Counted from the first letter of the stretch, positions 43,405-52,463 are shown. The stretch: DNA of 64,000 nt from Paraburkholderia sp. ZP32-5 (GCF_021390495.1 NZ_JAJEJP010000001.1:3472001-3536000); one strand, 5' to 3'. The notes: generated from the letters alone by a model not told the origin. Program-made: numbers and translations.

Positions 43405-44943
43405 ATGTCCTCCGCCTCCTCGCCGGCGAGCGCCGCCATGCCGCTCAACCGGCCGATGATCACGATCTCGATCATGCTCGCCACGCTGATCCAGACGCTC
43501 GACAGCACGATCGCCAACGTGGCGCTGCCGCATATGCAAGGCACGCTGTCCGCGTCGCAGGACGAAATCACGTGGGTGCTGACCTCCTACATCGTCGCCG
43601 CCGCGATCGCCACGCCGCTGACCGGCTGGCTGTCGGACCGCCTGAGCGTGAAGCGGCTGCTGCTGATCGCGATCGGCGGCTTCACGGTGTCGTCCGCGCT
43701 GTGCGGGCTATCCGAAACGCTCGCGCAAATCGTGTTGTCGCGTCTGTTGCAGGGCATCTTCGGCGCGTCGCTGGTGCCGCTGTCGCAATCGATCCTGCTC
43801 GACATCAATCCGCGCGAAAAACAAGGCCAGGCGATGGCCGTATGGGGCATGGGCGTGATGGTCGGTCCGATTCTCGGACCAACGCTGGGCGGCTGGCTCA
43901 CCGATAGCTACAACTGGCGCTGGGTGTTCTTCATCAACGTGCCGATCGGCGCGTTCGCGCTGTTCGGCGTCGCGACTTTCCTGCCGACGCGCGAGCCGAA
44001 GCACGACGTGAAGTTCGACGCGTTCGGCTTCATCACGCTCGGTCTCGCGATCGGCGCGTTGCAGGCGATGCTCGATCGCGGCGAACAGCTCGACTGGTTT
44101 TCGTCGACCGAGATCGTGATCGAAGCGCTGGTCGCGGCGATCAGCTTCGCGTTCTTTCTGGTGCATACGGCAACCGTCGGCGAGCGCTCGTTTTTCAAGT
44201 ACAAGTTGCTGAAAGACCCGAACTTCGCGACCGGCACGTTCTTCATCTTCGTGATCGGCGCGGTCATGTATGCGACGCGCGCGCTGTTGCCGCCGATGCT
44301 GCAGAACCTGATGGGTTATCCGGTCGCGACTACGGGGCTCGTCACCGCGCCGAGCGGCGCGGGCACGATGGTCGCGATGCTGATCGCCGGGCGGCTGCTC
44401 CGGCGGGTCGACGCGCGGCTTTTGCTGCTCGCCGGCTTTCTGATTTCCGCGTTCGCGTTGTGGCAGATGATGCATTACACGATCGTGCTGTCGCCGTCGA
44501 ATATCGTGTGGCCCGGCGTGGTCCAGGGCTTCGGACTCGGTCTCGTGTTCGTGCCGCTGTCCGCGCTGACGTTCTCGACGCTCGCGCCGGAGTTGCGCGC
44601 GGACGGCACCGCGACCTACAGCCTGATGCGCAATATCGGCAGCAGTATCGGCATTTCGATCGTGCAGACGCTGATGACGCGCAACACGCAGATCTCGCAC
44701 GCGGACCTCGCGGCGAACGTGACCGCCTTCAATCCGGCGATCCAGCCGATGCTCGACAGCGGCTCGAACTACGACATCGCGGCGCTGAACGCGTCGATCA
44801 CGCAGCAGGCGTCGATGGTCGCGTATCTGAACGACTTCAAGCTGATGTTCGTGGCGACGCTGCTGGTGATTCCGCTGCTGCTGTTGATCCGGCCGACGCA
44901 CAAGGCGCCGGATGCATCGGCGGCGCACGCGGCGATGGATTGA
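43405..44943 (+). CDS. MFS multidrug efflux transporter, DHA2 (EmrB/QacA) type
   Basis: The 512-residue protein has about fourteen helices and hallmarks of the DHA2 family: LIQTLDSTIANVALPHMQGT, SYIVAAAIATPLTGWLSDRL and GMGVMVGPILGPTLGGWLTD (motif C of exporters). It lacks an adjacent EmrA-type membrane-fusion gene. A second Met (43438) could be the true start; neither has a clear ribosome site. The divergent MarR gene and palindrome suggest inducible expression. The drug is unknown. Confidence 0.92.
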   Translation: MSSASSPASAAMPLNRPMITISIMLATLIQTLDSTIANVALPHMQGTLSASQDEITWVLTSYIVAAAIATPLTGWLSDRLSVKRLLLIAIGGFTVSSALCGLSETLAQIVLSRLLQGIFGASLVPLSQSILLDINPREKQGQAMAVWGMGVMVGPILGPTLGGWLTDSYNWRWVFFINVPIGAFALFGVATFLPTREPKHDVKFDAFGFITLGLAIGALQAMLDRGEQLDWFSSTEIVIEALVAAISFAFFLVHTATVGERSFFKYKLLKDPNFATGTFFIFVIGAVMYATRALLPPMLQNLMGYPVATTGLVTAPSGAGTMVAMLIAGRLLRRVDARLLLLAGFLISAFALWQMMHYTIVLSPSNIVWPGVVQGFGLGLVFVPLSALTFSTLAPELRADGTATYSLMRNIGSSIGISIVQTLMTRNTQISHADLAANVTAFNPAIQPMLDSGSNYDIAALNASITQQASMVAYLNDFKLMFVATLLVIPLLLLIRPTHKAPDASAAHAAMD

Positions 44944-44968
44944 ACGGCGCCAGCCACCTGCTTACGCA

Positions 44969-45718
44969 TCACCCTTCGATCCGCTCGCGCGTCACGCCGA
45001 GCAACGATGCCATCGCTGCTTGAGCCGCGGCGGCATTGCGCGTGCTGATCGCGTCGAATACCGCCGTATGCTCGGCGAGCGATGCATTGAACACATCCGC
45101 GCGTTTCGCATTGAGCCGCAACTGTGCTTCGAGCGTGCGCTCGATCAGCGCGCCGAGCGGGATCAGCAGTTCGTTGCTGCATGCACTCAGCACGCTCAGA
45201 TGAAACTGCAGATCGGCGCGCACCCATTCGTCGACATTGCGCGCCGCCGCCATCGCCGCGTGCGCGGCGGCGAGCGCGCGCAACGTATCGCCGGTGTGCG
45301 ACGCGGCCGCGAGACCGGCCGCGTACGGCTCGATCATTTCGCGCATCTCCTGCAGCTTCAACGCGAACGCGACTGGCTCGGCGACGCGCGAGTACCAGTC
45401 GAGCAGATTGGCGTCCAGCAGATTCCACGCGGATTTCGCGCGCACCCGCGTGCCGACGCGTGGCCGTGATTCGATCAGCCCTTTCGACGTCAGCGTGCGC
45501 AGCGCCTCGCGCAGCACCGTGCGGCTCACGCCGAACGTTTCCATCAATTCGGCTTCGCGCGGCAGGATCGATTCGGGCGGGTAGTCGCCGCGCAGAATCG
45601 CGGTCGCGAGCTGTTGTGCGGTGCGCCCGTGCAGGTCGTGCTGAATGGTGTTCTCCAGGCGGCTGATGCTTTCTGTAAAGCGGCATTCCGGGGCAGCGAT
45701 GAGGCCCGGTTTCGCCAC
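44969..45718 (-). CDS. GntR/FadR family regulator (probable galactonate operon repressor)
   Basis: The protein has about 249 residues from a GTG at 45718. The winged helix (PREAELMETFGVSRTVLREA) is followed by an all-helical FCD ligand-binding domain with the metal-ligand pattern (DLQFHLSVLSACSN, SLAEHTAVFDAI). It is divergent from dgoD, whose E. coli neighbour DgoR has the same architecture, so a sugar acid is the likely effector. The frame stays open to a GTG at 45799, but that would translate through the palindrome at 45730 and reach the dgoD leader. No ribosome site is evident, so the start is uncertain. Confidence 0.88.
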   Translation of the reverse strand: MAKPGLIAAPECRFTESISRLENTIQHDLHGRTAQQLATAILRGDYPPESILPREAELMETFGVSRTVLREALRTLTSKGLIESRPRVGTRVRAKSAWNLLDANLLDWYSRVAEPVAFALKLQEMREMIEPYAAGLAAASHTGDTLRALAAAHAAMAAARNVDEWVRADLQFHLSVLSACSNELLIPLGALIERTLEAQLRLNAKRADVFNASLAEHTAVFDAISTRNAAAAQAAMASLLGVTRERIEG

Positions 45719-45729
45719 TATTTGGCGAA

Positions 45730-45749
45730 TAATACTATTAATAGTATTA
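45730..45749. promoter_or_regulatory. Perfect 20-bp palindrome between the GntR gene and dgoD
   Basis: TAATACTATT followed directly by its exact complement AATAGTATTA. It is AT-rich against a GC-rich background and sits 73 bases before the dgoD ATG. This is the expected place for the operator of the divergent GntR-family regulator. Confidence 0.8.
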
Positions 45750-45822
45750 AAAAAGGCTTTTGCGGTAGCATGTGAATCCCCGAAATTTTTTGCCGGCACC
45801 AGGCCCCAAGGAGACGCACGCC

Positions 45823-46971
45823 ATGAAAATCACCCGACTCGAAACCTTCATCGTGCCGCCGCGCTGGTGCTTCCTGAAGATCGAGACCGACGAAGGCATC
45901 GTCGGCTGGGGCGAACCGGTGGTGGAAGGCCGCGCGCATACGGTCGCGGCGGCGGTCGACGAACTCGCGGACTATCTGATCGGCAAGGACCCGCTGCTGA
46001 TCGAAGACCACTGGCAGGTGATGTACCGCTCCGGCTTCTATCGCGGCGGCCCGATCACGATGAGCGCGATCGCCGGTGTCGACCAGGCGCTGTGGGACAT
46101 CAAGGGCAAGCATCATGGCGTGCCGGTGCACGCGCTGCTCGGCGGCCAGGTGCGCGACCGGATCAAGGTGTATTCGTGGATCGGCGGCGATCGCCCGAGC
46201 GATGTCGCCAACAACGCGCGCGCGGTGGTCGAACGCGGCTTCAAGGCCGTGAAGATGAACGGCTCGGAAGAGCTGCAGATCATCGACACCTTCGACAAGG
46301 TGCAAGGCGTGATCAACAACGTCGCGGCAGTGCGTGAGGCCGTGGGCCCGAACATCGGCATCGGCGTGGACTTCCACGGCCGCGTGCACAAGCCGATGGC
46401 CAAGGTGCTCGCGAAGGAACTCGATCCGTACAAGCTGCTGTTCATCGAAGAGCCGGTGCTGTCGGAAAACGCGGAAGCGCTGCGCGACATCGTCAACCAG
46501 ACCAACACGCCGATCGCGCTCGGCGAGCGGCTGTACTCGCGCTGGGACTTCAAGCACATCCTGTCGGGCGGCTACGTCGACATCATCCAGCCGGACGCGT
46601 CGCACGCGGGCGGCATCACCGAGTGCCGCAAGATTGCGTCGATGGCCGAAGCCTACGACGTCGCACTCGCGCTGCATTGCCCGCTCGGCCCGATCGCGCT
46701 CGCCACCTGCCTGCAGATCGACGCGGTCAGCTACAACGCGTTCATCCAGGAACAGAGCCTCGGCATCCACTACAACCAGGGCAACGACCTGCTCGACTAC
46801 ATCAAGAATCCCGAGGTCTTCAAATACGAAGACGGCTTCGTGTCGATTCCGCAGGGTCCGGGCCTCGGCATCGAAGTCAATGAAGAGAAGGTGCGGGAGA
46901 TGGCGAAGGTCGGCCATCGCTGGCGCAATCCGGTGTGGCGTCATGCGGATGGCAGCGTCGCCGAATGGTGA
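45823..46971 (+). CDS. dgoD: D-galactonate dehydratase
   Basis: The enolase-superfamily enzyme converts D-galactonate to 2-keto-3-deoxy-galactonate. At 382 residues it has the same length as E. coli DgoD, and catalytic/metal residues fall on the same numbers: Asp183 and His185 ([11 protein letters not shown]), Glu209 (LLFIEEPVL) and Glu235 ([10 protein letters not shown]), with [10 protein letters not shown] carrying the later His. AAGGAG is 9 bases before the ATG. Other galactonate genes (kinase, aldolase, transporter) are not adjacent. Confidence 0.95.
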   Translation: MKITRLETFIVPPRWCFLKIETDEGIVGWGEPVVEGRAHTVAAAVDELADYLIGKDPLLIEDHWQVMYRSGFYRGGPITMSAIAGVDQALWDIKGKHHGVPVHALLGGQVRDRIKVYSWIGGDRPSDVANNARAVVERGFKAVKMNGSEELQIIDTFDKVQGVINNVAAVREAVGPNIGIGVDFHGRVHKPMAKVLAKELDPYKLLFIEEPVLSENAEALRDIVNQTNTPIALGERLYSRWDFKHILSGGYVDIIQPDASHAGGITECRKIASMAEAYDVALALHCPLGPIALATCLQIDAVSYNAFIQEQSLGIHYNQGNDLLDYIKNPEVFKYEDGFVSIPQGPGLGIEVNEEKVREMAKVGHRWRNPVWRHADGSVAEW

Positions 46972-46998
46972 TGAGTTGAATCACGCGCCCGCGCCACG

Positions 46999-47157
46999 TT
47001 ACGGCAATGTGACGCGCGGGCCGTCGCAGTTACGTGACATCCCGGACCGATCCGGCTGGCAAAGACATTTCAATGCCTTCGGCGGTTCGACCCGGCTCCC
47101 CGCACCGCCCTGTGCGACGGCCTCCTGAACCGTTTGTTCGGTATCGGACATACGCAT
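46999..47157 (-). CDS. Candidate 52-residue protein with strong ribosome site
   Basis: A frame beginning MRMSDTEQTVQEAVAQGGAG and ending SRNCDGPRVTLP is preceded by a perfect AAGGAG with 6-base spacing (47164-47169). It contains a KCLCQPDRSG motif with two Cys. I know of no family. It is convergent with dgoD and divergent from the small membrane protein gene at 47209. The ribosome site is the main evidence. Confidence 0.42.
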   Translation of the reverse strand: MRMSDTEQTVQEAVAQGGAGSRVEPPKALKCLCQPDRSGMSRNCDGPRVTLP

Positions 47158-47208
47158 GGCGCACTCCTTGCTGAAATGCATGCAAACAACACATGCAGCG
47201 GGGGCACC

Positions 47209-47511
47209 ATGGGCGAATTCCTTCCTGACTATCTGATCCGCGAACAGGCAGCGGTCGGCGCGCTGGTCGCGTTCGGCGTGCTGCGCGTGATCGGCGCGAT
47301 GCTCGCCTACGAGCGCGGCTGGAATATCTCGCTGGTCGGCAAATGCTTTATCGCCGCCGCGGCGCTGTATTGCCTGCCGCAGATTTTCGATTTGCTTACG
47401 CAGATGGCCGGCTCGCGCGCGGCGGCCGCGGAACTCGAAGGCAAGGTCGCGGGTTGCGCGATCGCGCTGTTCTGCGCGCCGATACTGGGTCATCGGCTCG
47501 GCTTCGAGTGA
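47209..47511 (+). CDS. Small membrane protein of unknown function
   Basis: The protein of about 100 residues from MGEFLPDYLIREQAAVGALV has two or three predicted membrane helices (AVGALVAFGVLRVIGAML; GKCFIAAAALYCLPQIFDLL; VAGCAIALFCAPILGHRLGF). A GGGGG stretch precedes the ATG; an ATG at 47176 and an earlier frame start at 47134 are possible. No family recognised. A strong terminator follows at 47638. Confidence 0.6.
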   Translation: MGEFLPDYLIREQAAVGALVAFGVLRVIGAMLAYERGWNISLVGKCFIAAAALYCLPQIFDLLTQMAGSRAAAAELEGKVAGCAIALFCAPILGHRLGFE

Positions 47512-47637
47512 GCGGGCTTCGAGCGGGACGCGGGAGCCGTTTTTCTTGAGACGCTGAGACGGGTGCACGAGCGCGCGCTCGCGGCCCGAAGAGCAGTAAC
47601 GGATGCGATGGCCCCAAGCCACGCGACCGTGTGTATT

Positions 47638-47671
47638 GCGCCGCACGTTGCTGACAGTGCGGCGCTTTTTT
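47638..47671 (+). terminator. Rho-independent terminator
   Basis: A perfect 9-bp stem GCGCCGCAC with GTGCGGCGC (10-base loop) is followed by six T. It stands 127 bases after the stop of the small membrane protein gene, leaving an unusually long 3' tail. Confidence 0.88.
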
Positions 47672-47783
47672 ATGTGGCGGGCTGGTGCCGCTGATGTCTC
47701 AGGATTGAAGCGTAGCGGGCAAGCGTCAGAGCCAGCCTCCCGCCGCCATGCGATGCTGGGCGATGCCGGTCGACGCCGCTCGT

Positions 47784-48713
47784 TCAGCCGAGCGCCGCGA
47801 ACGCCGGCACGCTATGCGACAGGGCGGCCGCGACGACGAACACGCCGATCATCACGAGCGCTTCCAGATACAGCACGTTGACGAACGTGTGCGCATCCAT
47901 CGTCGAGGCGGTACGGCGCAGGCGCGGCAGCGCCGACACGCGGTTCAACCCGCCGAGCACGAGCGCGAGCGCGACCAGCACCAGCTTGAGCGTCAACACA
48001 TGACCCCAGGTGCTCGCCTGAATCGCTTCGAGCGAGCCGCCCGAGCCGCGCACCGCATTGAAGACCCCCGACAGCAGCACGAGCGCGACCGCGACGATCG
48101 ACACGTTCGACACCTGGGTCGCGGTACGGATCAGCATGCCGCGCGCGGTCGATGCACCGAGCGCCGGCAGCACCGCGAGCCCCGAGGCCATCGCGAGGCC
48201 GCCCCAGACGCTGGTCGCGAGCACGTGCAGCGTCTGCATCGCAATCGCCGCGGACGCGAGGCCGGCATCGGCCGCATGTCCGAGCGACGCCTTGCCGGCC
48301 GCAATGGCGAGCACCGCGAGCCACAGCAACGCGTTGCGCACGATGCCAGTGCCATGACTGAGCGCGGTGCCGAGCAGCACCAGCGCGCCAACGAACGCAA
48401 CGCTCCAGCCGTGGCCGACATGCGTTTGCGTCAGCACGGTCGGCACCATACCAAACGCCGCGGGCAGCGCGACGCCGCTCATCGACGCGCTCTGATACAA
48501 CAACCAGCCGAGATCCGCGAGCACCAGCACGATGGTGGCCGCGAGCATCGAGCGGTGCGCCCTCATCCATCCGGGCCGCGCGGGCGACACGCTTTGCCGT
48601 GCGTCGTTCGCGAGCCATGCGGCAAGCAGCGCCGAACCGACGGCGAAACCGAACGCGACATTCATGAGCGCGGCCATTGCGACCTGCCCGATCCAGAGTG
48701 CGTCGAGGTTCAT
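47784..48713 (-). CDS. copD: Copper resistance protein D family membrane protein
   Basis: The 309-residue protein has about eight transmembrane helices and the CopD/YcnJ domain: QTHVGHGWSVAFVGALVLLG, MQTLHVLATSVWGGLAM and STWGHVLTLKLVLVALALVL, each with a conserved His in or near the membrane. CopD works with periplasmic CopC in copper uptake or handling. The ATG overlaps the copC stop codon (ATGA), so the two are translationally coupled. Confidence 0.9.
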   Translation of the reverse strand: MNLDALWIGQVAMAALMNVAFGFAVGSALLAAWLANDARQSVSPARPGWMRAHRSMLAATIVLVLADLGWLLYQSASMSGVALPAAFGMVPTVLTQTHVGHGWSVAFVGALVLLGTALSHGTGIVRNALLWLAVLAIAAGKASLGHAADAGLASAAIAMQTLHVLATSVWGGLAMASGLAVLPALGASTARGMLIRTATQVSNVSIVAVALVLLSGVFNAVRGSGGSLEAIQASTWGHVLTLKLVLVALALVLGGLNRVSALPRLRRTASTMDAHTFVNVLYLEALVMIGVFVVAAALSHSVPAFAALG

Positions 48714-49087
48714 TTGACGTTGAACGCGAAGTCGCCTTGTGTGCGATGACCGTCGGCGGCCACCGCGACCCAGTGCACCGCATAGCGGCCGGCGTCCAGT
48801 TGCGGGAGGGCGACGCGCATCACACGGGCGTCCTGGCTATCAACCGTGGACGCCGCCGTCAGCGCCGACTTGCCGCTCTTGTCGACGAGCGCGATCTTGC
48901 TGAAAGCCGGTTCGAGCGGCTCGGTGAAATGGATCGTCAGTTCGGTGGGCGCGACGGCATCGGCGTTCGCGGCCGGCATGCTCGAGATCAGATGCGCATG
49001 TGCAAACACGCTCGACGACACCACCAGCGCGACGGCGCCGCACATCAACCCACGCGGCACCGGAGAGAAAAAATCGAATAGCTTCAT
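48710..49087 (-). CDS. copC: Periplasmic copper-binding protein CopC
   Basis: The 125-residue protein has a signal peptide (GLMCGAVALVVSSSVF then AHAHLISS) so the mature protein starts at or near His-Ala-His, the N-terminal His being the Cu(II) ligand in this family. ELTIHFTEPLEP, the Asp/His pair near the C-terminus (YAVHWVAVAADGHRTQG) and final FAFNVK match CopC. The start MKLFDFF at 49087 is chosen over a frame Met 15 residues upstream. It heads the copCD pair. Confidence 0.93.
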   Translation of the reverse strand: MKLFDFFSPVPRGLMCGAVALVVSSSVFAHAHLISSMPAANADAVAPTELTIHFTEPLEPAFSKIALVDKSGKSALTAASTVDSQDARVMRVALPQLDAGRYAVHWVAVAADGHRTQGDFAFNVK

Positions 49088-49445
49088 GTAAGGCCGAGAG
49101 CGGATGGGAACGAACCGGAACAAACCGGGCAAGGGCCGGGCGCGCGAGCCGCGTCGGTCGCACGGCGGCCGGCGAGCCCGGAAGTGTACGCTTCGATGGT
49201 CTTCATGCGCATCGGTTCAATCCGGCTTTGTCGAATCGAAAGGCTCGGCGGCTCTCCCCGCACCGTGCGACAGACTGTCGCACGGTGGTCACACCGGGAA
49301 CTGTCCTGAATGCGTCAAATAGTCATCATCACCCTTCGATGATAGAATGCTGCGTCGCCGCAGCGACGACTGCCGCAGCGACGGCTGTCCTTCACACCGA
49401 GCCGCTCGAAGTTCGGTCAGGTCCCCGATTCTGATGGAGTTACGC
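49088..49445. other. Divergent intergenic region between copC and the cytochrome genes
   Basis: No gene is supported. It contains a perfect 12-bp inverted repeat with 3-base loop at 49261-49287 and presumably promoters for both directions. A TAGAAT hexamer near 49342 is a possible -10 for the cytochrome genes, without a clear -35. Confidence 0.5.
49261..49287. repeat. Perfect 27-base inverted repeat (possible operator or hairpin)
   Basis: CACCGTGCGACA and its exact complement TGTCGCACGGTG are separated by GAC. There is no T-run, and it lies 174 bases upstream of copC and about 160 bases upstream of the cytochrome c4 gene. Confidence 0.7.
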
Positions 49446-50165
49446 GTGTCTTCAAGACGCCTCTTCCGCCCGTTGCTTGCCCTTCTGCTGATCGGCTCCG
49501 CGGGTGTCTACAGCGCAGCGCAAGCGCAGACTCAACCGAAGGCCCCCGACACGATGGAAGCGCGCGTGCAAGGTTGCACGGCCTGCCACGGCTCGCATGG
49601 GCAAGGTACTGACAACGATTACTTCCCGCGCCTCGCGGGCAAGCCGGCGGACTATCTGTTCAATCAGTTGCAGAACTTCCGCGACGGGCATCGCAAGTAC
49701 CCGCCCATGAACTACCTCGTCACGTATCTCTCCGACGACTACCTCCATCAGATCGCCACGTTCTTCTCGCAGCAACGTCCGCCCTATCCGCCGCCGGCCA
49801 AGCCGACGGTATCGGCCGCCACGCTCGCGCGCGGCGAACAGATCGTGCTGCACGGCGACGCAGCGAAACAGGTTCCCGCCTGCGCGGCCTGCCACGGCAA
49901 GGCGCTGACCGGTATGGAACCGGCGATCCCGGGTCTGGTCGGCCTGCACGCCGACTACATCAGCGCGCAGCTTGGCGCATGGCGCTCAGGCACGCGTCGC
50001 GCGATCGATCCCGACTGCATGCATACGGTCGCCACGCGCCTCACCGACGAAGACGTGAACGCCGTCGCGGCCTGGCTCTCCACCCAGCAGGCTCCGCAAA
50101 ACCCCGTGCCGGCTCCGGCCCGCTCCTTGAAGACTCCGCTTGCCTGCGGCAGCGAACCGCAATAA
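49446..50165 (+). CDS. Diheme cytochrome c4-type protein
   Basis: The protein has about 239 residues with a signal peptide (LFRPLLALLLIGSAGVYSAA then QAQ) and two heme-binding CxxCH motifs (GCTACHGSHGQG and ACAACHGKALTG), each followed by a Met ligand region, as in cytochrome c4. It is a periplasmic electron carrier, probably to a terminal oxidase. Two starts are possible: ATG at 49434 with poor spacing to any ribosome site, or GTG at 49446 with GGAG 6 bases upstream, which I prefer. The next gene encodes a triheme cytochrome 21 bases downstream. Confidence 0.88.
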   Translation: MSSRRLFRPLLALLLIGSAGVYSAAQAQTQPKAPDTMEARVQGCTACHGSHGQGTDNDYFPRLAGKPADYLFNQLQNFRDGHRKYPPMNYLVTYLSDDYLHQIATFFSQQRPPYPPPAKPTVSAATLARGEQIVLHGDAAKQVPACAACHGKALTGMEPAIPGLVGLHADYISAQLGAWRSGTRRAIDPDCMHTVATRLTDEDVNAVAAWLSTQQAPQNPVPAPARSLKTPLACGSEPQ

Positions 50166-50186
50166 GGCGCCGGGAGAAACTCACAA

Positions 50187-51485
50187 ATGAAACGCAAGTC
50201 ATTGTTTGCCCTCTCGGCAGTCGTCGTGGTCGCGGCCGCCGCACTCGTTCCCGTCCTGTGGTCGGGCGGTGACAACCTGCACAACGGCGCGGCCATGGCA
50301 GCCACGCCCGCCGACCAGGCCGACCTGATCAAGAAGGGCGAGTACCTCGCCCGCGCCGGCGACTGTATCGCCTGCCACACGGTGCGCGGCGGCAAGCCGT
50401 TCGCCGGTGGTCTGCCGATGGCCACGCCATTCGGCACGATGTTCACGCCGAACATCACGCCGGACGACCAGTACGGCATCGGCAAGTGGACTTCGGACGA
50501 CTTCTATCGCGCGATGCACACCGGCCGCTCGAAAGACGGCAGCCTGCTTTATCCGGGCTTCCCGTTCACGAGCTACACGAAGGTCACGCGCGCCGACTCG
50601 GACGCAATCTATGCGTACCTGCGCTCGGTCACGCCGGTCAACGTACCGAGCCGTCCGCACGAACTGAAATTCCCGTTCAACCAGCGCAACATGCTGATCG
50701 GCTGGCGCACGCTGTTCTTCCGTGAAGGCGAGTTCAAGCCGGATCCGACCAAGTCGGTCGAATGGAACCGCGGTGCGTATCTGGTCGAAGGCCTCGGTCA
50801 CTGCGGCATGTGCCACACGTCGATCAACGCAATGGGCGGCCCGGTCAGCTCGGCGGCGTTCGCGGGCGGTCTGATCCCGCTGCAGAACTGGTATGCGCCG
50901 TCGCTGACGTCGAACAAGGAAGCCGGCCTCGGCGACTGGGACCTGAAGGACATCGCCGACCTGCTGAAGAGCGGCGTGTCGAACCGTGGCGCGGTGTTCG
51001 GTCCGATGGCCGAAGTGGTGCACAACAGCCTGCAATATCTGTCGCCGGAAGACATCAACGCGATGGCGACGTACCTGAAGACGATTCCGCAAAAGAAGGA
51101 AGCGCCGGAGGCGATGCAGCTCGAGACGTCCGAAAAGTTCGGCGGCGAACTGTTGAAGCAAGGTCAGAAGATCTACGCTGACAACTGTGCGAAGTGCCAT
51201 GCGGAAAACGGTCTCGGCATGCCGCCGGCGTTCCCGCCGCTCGCGAACAACCAGTCGATCCAGATGCCGTCGGCGGTCAACCCGATCCGTATGGTGCTGA
51301 ACGGCGGTTATCCGCCGAGCACGGAAGCGAACCCGCATCCGTACGGCATGCCGCCGTTCGCGCAAGCACTGTCGAATCAGGAAGTCGCGGCGGTCGTGAC
51401 GTACATCCGTATGTCGTGGGGCAACCACGGTACGGCCGTGTCGCCGCAGCAAGTGTCCGACCTGCGTTCGGCGCCGCTCGACTAA
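50187..51485 (+). CDS. Triheme cytochrome c (alcohol/gluconate dehydrogenase cytochrome-subunit type)
   Basis: The 432-residue exported protein has an N-terminal signal/anchor (SLFALSAVVVVAAAALVPVL) and three CxxCH sites (GDCIACHTVRGG, HCGMCHTSINAM, NCAKCHAENGLG), the pattern of AdhB and gluconate dehydrogenase cytochrome subunits. ITPDDQYGIGKWTSDDFYRA and PHELKFPFNQRNMLIGWR are characteristic of that group. No catalytic dehydrogenase is encoded beside it. It may instead work with the preceding cytochrome c4 as an electron relay. A strong terminator follows. Confidence 0.9.
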   Translation: MKRKSLFALSAVVVVAAAALVPVLWSGGDNLHNGAAMAATPADQADLIKKGEYLARAGDCIACHTVRGGKPFAGGLPMATPFGTMFTPNITPDDQYGIGKWTSDDFYRAMHTGRSKDGSLLYPGFPFTSYTKVTRADSDAIYAYLRSVTPVNVPSRPHELKFPFNQRNMLIGWRTLFFREGEFKPDPTKSVEWNRGAYLVEGLGHCGMCHTSINAMGGPVSSAAFAGGLIPLQNWYAPSLTSNKEAGLGDWDLKDIADLLKSGVSNRGAVFGPMAEVVHNSLQYLSPEDINAMATYLKTIPQKKEAPEAMQLETSEKFGGELLKQGQKIYADNCAKCHAENGLGMPPAFPPLANNQSIQMPSAVNPIRMVLNGGYPPSTEANPHPYGMPPFAQALSNQEVAAVVTYIRMSWGNHGTAVSPQQVSDLRSAPLD

Positions 51486-51504
51486 GCGGCGTTCGATGCA
51501 CCCC

Positions 51505-51546
51505 GGGCGCGGCCTGCGGATATCGCAGCCGCGCCCTTCGTTTTTT
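51505..51546 (+). terminator. Rho-independent terminator of the cytochrome operon
   Basis: A GC-rich 13-pair stem with a single bulged C (51505-51518 with 51524-51536) is followed by TTCGTTTTTT. It starts 20 bases after the triheme cytochrome stop codon. Confidence 0.9.
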
Positions 51547-51617
51547 CAGGACCGGTATCATGTGGGCCCGTGAACGTTTGCGGTCACCCGTGTGAGACCG
51601 CGCAGGAGGAAAGAGCC

Positions 51618-52238
51618 GTGCCTGTCGGTGAGCGTTTGAACAGCATGACCCATCTCGTCGGCGCCGTGCTGTCGGTGGTGGGGCTGGCGACACTCGTCAC
51701 GATGGGCGCACTCGCCGGCGACGCGTACAAGGTGGTCAGCTTCAGCGTGTATGGTGCGATGCTGTTCGTGCTGTACGCGATTTCGACGCTCTATCACAGC
51801 GTCAGCCATCCGCGCCTGAAGGCGATTCTGCAGAAATGCGATCACTCGGCGATCTATCTGCTGATCGCCGGCAGCTACACGCCGTTCACGCTCGTCACAT
51901 TGCGCGGACCGTGGGGCTGGTCGCTGTTCGGCGTCAGCTGGGGGCTCGCCGCCCTCGGCATCGTGCAGGAACTCACGCTCGGGCGACGCACCCGCAGCGT
52001 GTCGATGGTGCTGTATGTGCTGATGGGATGGCTCGCGCTCGTAGCCGTCCGTCCGTTGCTGCATGCGTTACCGGCAGCGGGCACCGCCTGGCTCGTGGCC
52101 GGCGGCGTCATCTATAGCGCGGGCATCTACTTCTTCGTCAACGACGAGCGCATCCGCCACGGACATGGTATCTGGCACCTGTTCGTACTGGCGGGCAGTC
52201 TGTGTCAATTCGTCAGTGTCGCGCGCTATGTCGCGTGA
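51618..52238 (+). CDS. Hemolysin III family membrane protein (TrhA/YqfA type)
   Basis: The 206-residue protein has seven transmembrane helices of the PAQR/hemolysin III superfamily. ERLNSMTHLVGAVLSVVGLA, STLYHSVSHPRLKAILQKCD-HSAIYLLIAGSYTPF and HGHGIWHLFVLAGSLCQF carry the conserved Ser/His/Asp residues that bind zinc in relatives. GTG at 51618 has AGGAGG 8 bases upstream, which decides the start. E. coli TrhA is linked to membrane energetics; the hemolytic name is historical. Confidence 0.93.
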   Translation: MPVGERLNSMTHLVGAVLSVVGLATLVTMGALAGDAYKVVSFSVYGAMLFVLYAISTLYHSVSHPRLKAILQKCDHSAIYLLIAGSYTPFTLVTLRGPWGWSLFGVSWGLAALGIVQELTLGRRTRSVSMVLYVLMGWLALVAVRPLLHALPAAGTAWLVAGGVIYSAGIYFFVNDERIRHGHGIWHLFVLAGSLCQFVSVARYVA

Positions 52239-52463
52239 CATTCCGCGGCGGCGAAGTGCAACTTAAAGCCAGTCAACGTGTCTGCATAGCGCGTTGAAAC
52301 ATTCGGCACATGTCTGAGCGTGCCGCCGATTTCTCCGTGAACGGAACCGGGCCTCGGCCTCGAATACGCAATGTGAGCGTATCGATGCCGCTTCGGTTTT
52401 GCCGCGTTTGGGTCTGTCATGCCCGCGCGCGCCGTTCGCGAAACTGCATTGCAAAGAGCTTTT

